A stretch of DNA of 64,000 bases from Pictodentalium vernedei (lineage: Eukaryota; Mollusca; Scaphopoda; Dentaliida; Dentaliidae), in contig CM062296.1 of assembly GCA_031216915.1 (NCBI GenBank), positions 667,448,753 to 667,512,752 of the forward strand. Direction: 5' to 3'. The notes under the pieces are model-generated. The model worked only from the letters and a program-made list of their open reading frames with translations. It did no database searches and had not been told where the DNA came from. The first letter of the stretch is position 1. Every line of letters starts with the position of its first letter. The position numbers were made by a program, and so were the translations under genes. Below, piece after piece: positions 55,740 through 64,000 of this stretch.

Positions 55740-58140
55740 TAAAGAGCTGAGAGGTGGGTTAATATGACCTCACAGTTAATGTATGTGGCCCTCACAGTTA
55801 ACGTATATCAACGAAAGTTACCAGCTTACAGTGAAATTATTCCAACACGAGTCATCCTATCAAGTTACATTGAAATCCCTTCATAAATATGGCCTGTAGA
55901 CTGTGCTAAAGGTTTTCGGGCTTTGGGCCCCTGTAGCCGTCAGTTTCCCAATTGCATCCAAAGGGGACGTTCTCATCTAGACATTATATGAAGTCAACCT
56001 ACCAAGTTACAATGAAATCCCTTCATAAATATGACCTGTAGACTGTGCTCAAGGTTTTCGGGCTTCGGGCCCCTGAAGCCTTCACAGTTGACCAATCATG
56101 ACCAAAAGAGGATGTCATCATCTAGGCATTATATGGAGTCAAACTAACAGGTTACAATGAAATCCTTCTATAAATATTGGGGGTTTTGGGCTCGGGCAGC
56201 CATCAAGGCTGAATGATCACGACCAAAAGGGGATGTTCTCATCTAGACATTATTTGGAGTCATCCTACCAAGGTACAATGAAATCCCTTCATGAATGTCA
56301 CCTATAGACTGTGCTAAAGGTTTTTGGGCTTCAGGCCCCTGTAGCTGTTACAATTGCCAAATGGTGTCCAAAAGGGGCTGTTCTCATCTAGACATTATAT
56401 GAAGTCAACCTTCCAAGTTACAATGAAATCCCTTCATAAATATGAACTGAAGACTGTGCTAAAAGTTTTCGGGCTTTGGGCTCGGGCAGCCATCATGGTT
56501 GAATGATTGCAACCAAAAGGGAACATTCTCATCTGGGCATCATCTGGAGTGATCCTACAAAGTTACAATGAAATCCCTTCATAAGTATGACCTGTAGACT
56601 GTGCTCCAGATTTTCGGGCTTCGGGCACCTGTAGCCATCACAGTTGACCAATCACGACCAAAAGGGGATGTCATCATTTAAACATTATATGGAGTCAACC
56701 TAACAAGTTACAATGAAATCCTTCCATAAATACGACCTATAGACTATGCTAAATGTTTTTGGGCTCTGGCAGTCATAAAGGCTGAATGATCGTGACCAAA
56801 AGGGGACGTTCTCATCTAGACATTATTTGGAGTCATCCTACCAAGCTACAATGAAATCCCTTCATAATTATGACCTGTAGACTGTTCTAAAGGTTTTTGG
56901 GCTTCAGGCCCCTGTAGCTGTCACAGTTGCCCAATCGTGTCCAAAAAGGGGATGTTCTCATCTAGACATTATATGAAGTCAAACCTACCAAGTTACAATG
57001 AAATCCCTTCATAAATATGACCTGTAGACTGTGCTAAAGATTTTTGGGCTTCGGGCTCGGACAACGATCATGGTTGAATGATCGCAACCAAAGGGGACAA
57101 TCTCATCTGCTCATCAGCTGGAGTGGTCCTACGAAGTTACAATGAAATCCCTTCATAAATATGACCTGTAGACTGTGCTCAAGGTTTTCGGGCTTCGGAC
57201 ACCTGTAGCCATCACAGTTGACCAATCATGACCAAAAGGGGATGTCATCATCTAGGCATTATATGGAGTCAACCTAACAGGTTACAATAAAATCCTTCCA
57301 AAATATTACCTTTTGGCTATGCTAAAGGTTTTTGGGCTCGGGCACCCATCAAGGCTGAATGATCGTGATCAAAATGGGACGTTCTCATCTAGACATTATT
57401 TGGAGTCATCCTACCAAGCTACAATGAAATCCCTTCATAAATATGTACTGTAGACTGTGCTAAAGGTTTTCGGCCTTTGGGCCTTTGCAGCCGTCACAGT
57501 TGCCCAATCACGTCCAAAAGGGGACTTTATCATCTAGACATTATATGAAGTCAACCCACCAAGTTACAATGAAATTCCTCAATAAATATGACCTGTAGAC
57601 TGTGCTAAAGGTTTTCGGGTTTTGGGCTTGGGCAGTCGTCACGGTTGACAGATCACGCCCAAATGGGGAAATTCTCATCTCATCTAGACACCATAAGGAG
57701 TCATCCTACCAAGTTACAATGAAATCCCTCCATATTAAACATGACCTGCAGACTGTGCTAAAAGTTTTTGGGTTTCGGGCTTGGCCAGCCATCATGGTTG
57801 ACAGATCATCCCAAAAGGGGACGTTCTTATCTAGGCATTATACAAAGGCATCCTACCAAGTTACAATGAAATCCCTTCATAAATATGACCTGTAGACTGT
57901 GCTAATGGTTTTCGGGTTTTGGGCTCGGGCAGCCATACCGGTTGACCGATCGCAACCAAAAGGGGACGTTCTCATCTAGACATGACCCCAAACCTGCATA
58001 TGAAATTTCGTGACGATCAAACAAGAACTGCGGGGTGTAGCCCGTGCTAAACGAAAATGTGAACAGACTCACAGACAAACAGACTCAAAGACTTCCGCAC
58101 TCATGATGGCAATAGCTTATCTTGACTTTGTCAAGTTAAA
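55740..58140 (+). repeat. ~144-bp satellite with four-monomer higher-order repeat
   Basis: Fifteen units anchored by ACAATGAAATCCCTTCATAA. TGAAATCC lies at 55871, 56013, 56158, 56279, 56424, 56569, 56714, 56852, 56999, 57143, 57288, 57425, 57570, 57720 and 57867. Spacing is 137-150 bases except one of 121. Monomer types recur in the order a-d-b-c with a period of about 574 bases. The array ends with ACAGACTCACAGACAAACAG and TCTTGACTTTGTCAAG near 58060-58135. Non-coding. Confidence 0.9.
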
Positions 58141-58519
58141 CTAAAAATGGAGTTTGTTTGCAAGGCTTATGCACACCAGCAGAGCCTGGTGAGACGTACA
58201 CGCACAACCTACATGGAAGCGGGACGGATATTTGGTTTGAATTCCCACAAACAATTCGTACACAAGGAATAACGAGAAAACATCAGGCTTCTTGCACCAC
58301 GACCTTAGTGGATCCGATGACCCAACAACATCACTGCCCACAGAAGCCCTCATGGCCGAGATTCTATGCAAATGTGCTGAAGAACCTCAGGACTAACAAG
58401 GTAGACTACCACCCCCAACCAGGGTGCCAATTTGAACTTTAGATGCGCACAGACAGCTGCATCCACCATGTGGCCTCAAGATGACCCAGTCATGCCCTCA
58501 CTTGACCGGGACATGACAC

Positions 58520-58640
58520 CCTCTCATGGGGGTATAAAAGGGAGCAAGCAACGGTGACCTCTGGCTTTCATGCCACTGAAGAAGAACGAAACAGTTCGAA
58601 ACTAGTTTGGCTTTGAACATAGGCTAACCTTTATTATATA
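58520..58640 (+). promoter_or_regulatory. TATA-like promoter and possible hammerhead-like motif
   Basis: GGGGGTATAAAAGGGAGC at 58529-58546 is a strong TATA-type sequence. About 30 bases on comes CACTGAAGAAGAACGAAACA then GTTCGAAAC. This has the CTGANGA and GAAAC core boxes of a hammerhead ribozyme with a 4-bp GAAC/GTTC stem II. Such ribozymes occur in Penelope-like terminal repeats. I could not convincingly pair stems I and III. Confidence 0.3.
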
Positions 58641-58675
58641 TTATATATTATTTAAAAAGTTTGTAGATTATTTAA

Positions 58676-58918
58676 CCATTTACCCAATGTAACGGCCAAA
58701 ACCGGCCAGAGCTATTCTCAAAAATCGCCAATTAATTTTCATTATTTTTTCATTTTTTGTCTCAAAAACATAGGTTATGACCCCTCGTTGGAATGAGCTT
58801 GTCAAGCTCGTTCCAACGAGGGTCCATAACCTATGTTTTTGAGACAAAAAATTAAAAAAAATAGTTATTCAAGAATTGTTTTTGCAAGTGTCGTCTCCTC
58901 TCCATGTTAGGTAAAGGG
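58676..58918 (+). mobile_element. Family-A foldback MITE, copy A6 (complete)
   Basis: 243 bp between TTAA (58672-58675) and TTAA (58919-58922). Ends CCATTTACCCAATGTAACGG and ATGTTAGGTAAAGGG; tip GAGCTTGTCAAGCTCG. Confidence 0.9.
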
Positions 58919-59251
58919 TTAAACGCAGATTTATCTCGTTCCTATTGATATCCATTGCATATTGTCAACCAAAACATTGAAGAAAGTATTGAATATATTC
59001 GATAAACATTCTGTGCTGATTGTTGAATCAAATTCGAATACATGTAAAATATTTTGATCAAATGAAAATATCATTTTGAATATCGAATATTCGCCGGAGC
59101 CTAGCTCAACTGTCCTAGAGTATTCCTCAGACACCCTTCAAAAATGAGATATCAGGCAATCGGAGTAAAATGGATCTGTTCTGTCAAGTAAAAGGTTTCC
59201 CCAGTAGAATGACAATCTTGTATTTGATTGCCAACATGATTGTTATTTGAT

Positions 59252-59345
59252 ACAGTTGAATCCTGTTAATTAAATAGCCACTTTGTCAATGAAAATTATT
59301 CAATTAACAGGAGTATTCAATTAACAGGAAATGTGCCACTTTCTA
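59252..59345 (-). mobile_element. Family-D terminal fragment
   Basis: TACAGTTGAATCCTGTTAAT, then ATTCAATTAACAGGAGTATT and CCACTTTCT; cut at 59345 where a sequence starting TAGTGCTGAACGG begins. Confidence 0.7.
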
Positions 59346-60419
59346 GTGCTGAACGGTTAGCTGGATAACCAGTTTGCAACCGGTTATCGGCCTAACCGGT
59401 TGGAAAAGCTGTCATCTGGATAACCACTATACCTATAGTGTACAGGATAGTGTCCGGAAAATAAATAGTATTTGACTGGGAGACATTAGAATTCTTTTGC
59501 TGATACAAGCATTGTCAAAACTACCAAACATTTGTAGATTGACAATGATGTCTACTCGATGTATTATGAAGGGTTAAGGTGTTGGAATGTTGAATGAACA
59601 GTTATTTCGGTCGCTTGGGCTGTCAGGTCACAGATAAATGTTTGTTAACTGCAGGTTGTTTTCTGAGTGGGCAGCATTGGGCATGTGCCCTGCAGTGTAA
59701 CATTGTCTTCTACAGACAAATTTGACATTCTTCTCTTTGATGAGGTGTTGTTAATTGCAGATTATAATGCTGAAAAAATCCCTCAGTGTGAGTAACAGTA
59801 CTTTCAGAATAAATTGACTGTCAGAAAAACCATGTTTTGATTTTATTGAACTGTTTAAAAGTATGAACATATGTCATAAAAAAAATACTATTTTAAAATC
59901 TAGCATTTTAAAATTCGTTTTTCAGTGGTCAGTGTTGGACGAGGGGCTCTTGATCAGTGGGGCATATAATAACTTCTTGCCACACCACTTTCATGACTCG
60001 CAACATATTCCCACCAGAAATTTCATTGCTAGGAATAGGTAAATGTAAATATGGAACAGTTTGTGACTTTTGTCTTAGCAGTGAACAGAAAAAGATACTC
60101 AAAAAATTAGGATTATATATTCATATGATGATCATATCAAATTCAAGCCACTCAAAGTAAGAGGCTCTTTGCTAATACAGTTAACTAATAACTATTCCTA
60201 ACTACAATTTATAAACTGGTTGGAAAATTCTTAACTAATATCAATGACATCTGTCACTCAATTCAAATACACACCCGTGGAAAGAAATTGCAAATCCTGT
60301 ATAAGTATTTTCATTAGTTCCTTGAATCCTGTACCCTATGTTACATTTTTACAGCTTTAGTCAGTGTATATTTTCATGTAGTGCATGATATTTTCATGTA
60401 GTGCATGATATGGCAGCGC

Positions 60420-60557
60420 CATGTGTTCTGTCAAACAAGATATAACAGAATAAATGCTTAGTTTTATTTCTAGAATACAAGAATGTGATTGAATACTGTT
60501 AATTGAATAATTTCCACTGGCAAAGTCGCTGTTCACTTAAAATGGTTTCACTGTACC
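60420..60557 (+). mobile_element. Family-D right half
   Basis: TTCTGTCAAACAAGATATAA (right hairpin arm), CTGTTAATTGAATAATTTCC, and the end ATGGTTTCACTG followed by TA. The left half is absent. Confidence 0.75.
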
Positions 60558-60734
60558 AGCTGTACCAGTACAACCTAAATATTATCTTTCAGGCTCAACC
60601 TATGGAAAATAATTATACTGCCGTCTTTACCCAGGACCAACTAAAGTTGAGCATGGTTCTGTGATGAGTGCAGTTTATTTGTTTGTTTGTCTGAATGCAT
60701 TTTTTTATTTTTTGTTATTGGTGGTGGTGGTGGT

Positions 60735-60755
60735 GGGGGGGGGGGGGGGGGGGGG
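60735..60755 (+). repeat. Poly-G run (21 G)
   Basis: Uninterrupted G stretch after a (GGT)n tract at 60719-60734. Confidence 0.95.
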
Positions 60756-61214
60756 TAAACAAAAAAAATGGGACCATCATGAATAAAAAGACATTCTATT
60801 CACAATGTTATCTATATCAATATCAGTTGGGTGACAGAATAGCAATCACTGTTGCCTGTCTGTTCAAACATATCATATGTTTGTTACATGTTGTATATTC
60901 GTGTATTAAAACATTCATTCAGGTACCATTAAAGGTACAGAGACCATTCTCAGATCACAAGGTGCAGTCTCAAAGCCAGCAGGAGGCAGATGGCCATGGG
61001 CAGACCACTCCCCTCCATCCCTCATGACCATGTCTGTCTTAAATTGTTGTTGTCTGTGGGGAAAATTGCTGGCCACCAGAATGCCAAAATTTGCTCTGAA
61101 AGCTGCCAATTTGAAAAAAAGTTGACCATTTGACAAAAAAACACAATTTAGAATATGCAAAAATACTAATGTTCTTACATCCTGTGTATGAAAGCGCTTG
61201 TTCATTTATTGTTA

Positions 61215-61735
61215 TTATACCCCCCACAATTCATTTTGCAGAGGGGGGGGGGGGGGGGAGGCGGGTGTATACTGGAATCACTTGTCCGTCTGTCTGTCCT
61301 ACCATATGTCCTTCCATCCATCCATCTTGCCGTCCATCCATCCGTTCGTAGACATAATTTTGTCCAGAGATTTTCTTGGACGTTTATGGACCAATCTGCT
61401 TCAAACTTGGTATGAATGTTCACCACCTTGGGAACCTGTGCACCTGCAATAATAGCTCCAGTCGGATTATTTGTACCAGAATTATGACCCTTTTCAACTT
61501 GAAAAAGCAGGCCTAGAATTTTGTTTGGAGATTGTCTCAGATTTTGATAGGTTGATTTTCTCAGATGTTTATGGGTCGATTTACTTGTTATGGATGATCA
61601 CCACCATGGGAACCTGTGCACTTGCGATTATAGTTTCGATTGGACCTTTTTTCCCCAGAGTTATGCCCCTTTTCATCTTAGAACATGGCGGTGGGGGGTA
61701 TCGAAAGGCCCATCTGGGACAGTCACTCCTCTAGT
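61215..61735 (+). repeat. Dispersed repeat with CCCCCC/GGGGGG ends and two ~190-bp units
   Basis: ATTATACCCCCCACAATTC at the left and GGTGGGGGGTATCG near 61689 at the right. G16 run at 61243-61258, GTCCGTCTGTCTGTCC tract, then two related units (GGGAACCTGTGCACCTGCAA at 61430, GGGAACCTGTGCACTTGCGA at 61608). Same general design as 39870-40545. Confidence 0.7.
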
Positions 61736-61829
61736 TTTAAAGCACTACCTTCATTAAACAAAAATAATTCTTTAAAATAATAATAAACAAATGTTTTTGA
61801 TCTGTTTTGTTGATTATTGTTTTGAAGTA

Positions 61830-62225
61830 CAGTGGAGCCCACTTAATTGTATATCTCTTAACTGAATAACCCTGTTAATTGAATATAATTTCCCAAAACA
61901 AAATCTATTTACCATACCTCCAGTACAAATTTGACCTGTTATTTGAATATAGATTATAGAGTAAACTCCTGTTAATTGAATAAAAATTCTTGTATCCTGT
62001 CAAGAAATTCCCCCGACTCTCCCCAGTTTTTCTTTTGTTTAAAGACCTACTCGGCCTCAGTACACCCAATACAGGCATTTAATCTATTATATCTTATTTG
62101 ACAGAGCTCATGGAGCTCTGTCAAACAAGATATAAAAGAACAAATGTTAAGTTTATCTCCTGTTAATTGAATAATTGAACAATTTTCATTGGCAAAGTGG
62201 CATTTCAATTAATAGGGTTCCACTG
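61830..62225 (+). mobile_element. Family-D MITE, copy D4
   Basis: 396 bp between TA dinucleotides. Ends CAGTGGAGCCCACTTAATTG and TAGGGTTCCACTG. Central hairpin TTTGACAGAGCTCATGGAGC and mirror at 62097-62130. A stretch right of the hairpin is deleted relative to D2. Confidence 0.88.
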
Positions 62226-62875
62226 TATATTGTGTTAGGTTTATAGTTTGTACCGGTAACACTGTCAGAAGCTTTTAATGCTCATCCCACCATGTTGGAA
62301 AATTTGGAGATCCTTGCTTTGGGCCTGACAAACTGATCCTAAGGCATTCTGGTAAATTTTGTATTTATGGTTGAATAGATCAAAAATCAAGCTCACAAGG
62401 TCAGTAAGTTGGATTTTGGCATTTATTCCATTTAGGGTAGTATTTTTCAACTATACACCTTCAGTACATTAAATGGAAGTTGGAACTACATTAAATAATC
62501 CAAACCAATGTTAATAGGGTGACGAAATAGCCATCACTGTTGTCTGCCTTTACGTTTGTTACACTTTGTATGTCTGCTCTGTGTCCAAGCAACAGTTAAA
62601 GCTAAGGTGGCCTTCTTGGGTTAGAGATATTCTGATACATTTTGCATTTACGGGTCAAAAAAAAAGGTCACAGTGTCATTAACTTCAATTTTGATATTTA
62701 TTTTCTGATAGAGCCTGCAGAAAAGCACCTTCAGTACTTCACTGGGAGGCTAAAATGGCATCAAATAATCAAAGAATTGTTTGACAGAATAGCAAGTGAC
62801 AAAATTGTCAATCTGTTTGTGTGTTTGTTTCACATTGTATATGTGTATGTTCATACTATCTTTTAGAAAGTGTTA

Positions 62876-63070
62876 ACCCTTTGCCAATATACACAAAATC
62901 AAAATTTGTTATTTTAATTCTTTTTTTCTTCATCTTTTTCACAAACTTTCAACAAAACCACCATGTTACCCATCACTGGAATGAGAATGGGGGAGGGGGG
63001 TGTGGTGGTTTTGGGGAGTCGAGATGTTCCTATAAATGCAGAATGTTCAACAACAACAAAATTCTCGAAG
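62876..63070 (+). mobile_element. Family-B left half plus unknown tail
   Basis: CCCTTTGCCAATATACAC after TTAA, then AACAAAACCACCATG... up to the tip GGAATGAGAATGGGG. The expected right arm is replaced by unrelated DNA. It lies just left of complete copy B3. Confidence 0.6.
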
Positions 63071-63084
63071 GGATTGTTTTTTAA

Positions 63085-63316
63085 CTCTTTACCCAATGCA
63101 GACAGTATCAAAATTTATTATTTTAAATATTATTTTTTAAATTTAAAAAAAAAAATTCAACAAAACCATATCATGTGACCCCTCATTGGAACGAGCTCAT
63201 TCCAAAGAGTGTTCACATGATATGGTTTTGTGGAAATTTTTTGAAAAATAATATTTTTTCAGCTTCTGAATTTGCATATTACGTGGGTGGATGTGGCCGA
63301 TTCGTTGGGTAAAGGG
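63085..63316 (+). mobile_element. Family-B foldback MITE, copy B3 (complete)
   Basis: 232 bp between TTAA (63081-63084) and TTAA (63317-63320). Ends CTCTTTACCCAATGCAGAC and GATTCGTTGGGTAAAGGG. Hairpin ACAAAACCATATCATGTGAC with mirror; tip ACGAGCTCATTCC. Confidence 0.9.
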
Positions 63317-63719
63317 TTAAAGATCATACTTTGATGTCTGTGAAAAATGAATATGTTGATGATATGCACATTTCTTTGTTTAATACAAATTGAATATTTA
63401 CAATATATTACTGTTATTATTGTTACAAAAACAAGTGTTGAGGTTGGAAAGTTGATACCGTGTAATAAGTTTGTGTGCAAGGTAAACAGCATGATGCTTG
63501 ATGAAGTGAAAGCTGTTACGCTGTGAATTTCATGTCATATGCATTATCGATGGGAGGAGTTACTGCATAAATAAACTTGACATCAACTTAGGTGGGGAGG
63601 CAGGGGGGGAGGGGAGTGTGCAGATGAATTGCTGACATTTTTCACTGATGTTCCAGCAATCCGCTTGTATAGAGATCAGGCTGCCTGTCAGTTCATATGT
63701 TTTTTAGGCTTTTGTTTAA

Positions 63720-63947
63720 CCCTTTACCCAACGTAACAGCCAAAACCAGCCAGCGCTATTCTAAAAAATCGCCAATTAATTTTCATTATTTTTTTTACAT
63801 TTTTTTGTCTCAAAAACATAGGTTATGACCCCTCATCGAGCTCGTTCTAATGAGGGGTCATAACCTATGTTTTGGGGACAAAAAATTAAAAAAAATAGTT
63901 ATTCAAGAATTTTCAAGTGTTGTCTGCTTTTCATGTTAGGTAAAGGG
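63720..63947 (+). mobile_element. Family-A foldback MITE, copy A7
   Basis: 228 bp between TTAA (63716-63719) and TTAA (63948-63951). Ends CCCTTTACCCAACGTAAC and ATGTTAGGTAAAGGG. Tip CATCGAGCTCG with part of the left tip deleted. Confidence 0.9.
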
Positions 63948-64000
63948 TTAATTCTTTGGTTTTTTTCTTGTATACCTGCATGATATCTCTGCAGGGACCC

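Larger units (their letters stand above)
54253..58650 (-). mobile_element. Candidate Penelope-like insertion block
   Basis: The 15-mer TTTAAAAAGTTTGTA occurs at 54253-54267 and 58651-58665. If it is a target duplication, everything between arrived as one retrotransposed block: a Penelope-type 3' coding remnant (54300-55470), the satellite (55740-58140) and a promoter-like segment (58141-58645). The repeat is AT-rich and could be coincidental. Confidence 0.4.
53707..59103. mobile_element. hAT-like element carrying nested insertions
   Basis: Flanked by the identical 8-mer GCTCAACT at 53699-53706 and 59104-59111. Ends TAGGCTCCTGCGGAAATTC and GAATATTCGCCGGAGCCTA form inverted repeats. No transposase is visible. 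After removing nested items (family A at 53963 and 58676, and the block 54253-58650) only about 0.5 kb remains, so this is most likely a non-autonomous element that became a landing site. Confidence 0.75.
53359..64000 (+). other. Start of intron 6 of the dynein gene
   Basis: No dynein exon is seen from 53359 to the end. Unassigned stretches: 59350-60410 (begins TAGTGCTGAACGGTTAGCTG, possibly an hAT-type terminus), 60760-61210, 62230-62870 and 63320-63715. Confidence 0.7.

Noticed and set aside
58158..58442. 94-codon open frame next to the satellite
   Set aside because: No recognisable domain; it lies in a repeat-flanked, possibly terminal part of a Penelope-like element. Not enough to call a gene.
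1..64000. CRISPR arrays, operons, bacterial defence or toxin systems
   Set aside because: All tandem repeats are longer than CRISPR repeats or lack spacer structure, and the window is clearly metazoan with spliced exons.

Overview
The window looks like a piece of a bilaterian, probably marine, invertebrate genome. The DNA is AT-rich. It carries one split animal gene with consensus GT/AG introns and is otherwise filled with eukaryotic transposable elements typical of aquatic invertebrates: DIRS, Penelope-like, Tc1, TTAA-flanked and hAT-like MITEs, and tRNA- and 5S-derived SINEs. I cannot name the phylum from sequence alone; a mollusc-, hemichordate-, echinoderm- or amphioxus-type genome would all fit.

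The only host gene I can support is an axonemal dynein heavy chain on the + strand, closest in my reading to DNAH1 (inner-arm). Six consecutive coding exons (1786-1965, 3398-3574, 15439-15609, 44538-44668, 49202-49346, 53263-53358) give about 300 continuous residues from the AAA6 lid into the C-terminal domain. They join in frame without gaps. The introns are about 1.4, 11.9, 28.9, 4.5 and 3.9 kb, and the last one runs out of the window. About 0.9 kb of 64 kb is coding, so practically every other feature is an intronic insertion.

Layout. 1-1.7 kb: 3' part of a dead Tc1 transposon. 1.8-15.6 kb: exons 1-3, foldback MITEs, a fresh 598-bp tandem duplication, a SINE and a possible Crypton-type recombinase fragment beside a large palindrome. 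15.6-44.5 kb: the giant intron, with a ~5.3-kb decayed DIRS retrotransposon (22.3-27.6 kb), many MITEs, several tandem arrays (17.5, 32-34, 37-38.6, 40-42 kb) and a second Tc1 copy. 44.5-53.4 kb: exons 4-6 with nested MITEs and two SINEs. 53.4-59.1 kb: a stack of insertions in which a pogo-like MITE holds an hAT-like element, which in turn holds a Penelope-like element remnant and a ~2.1-kb satellite with a four-monomer higher-order repeat. 59.1-64 kb: further MITEs and simple repeats.

The most striking pattern is a set of small foldback elements. At least five families, with different terminal repeats but all in TTAA targets, have a long internal hairpin, and most share a GAGCTC motif at its centre. 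Two members of a separate family have perfect 8-bp target duplications. None encodes a transposase. Nothing here resembles a microbial operon, CRISPR array or defence system.
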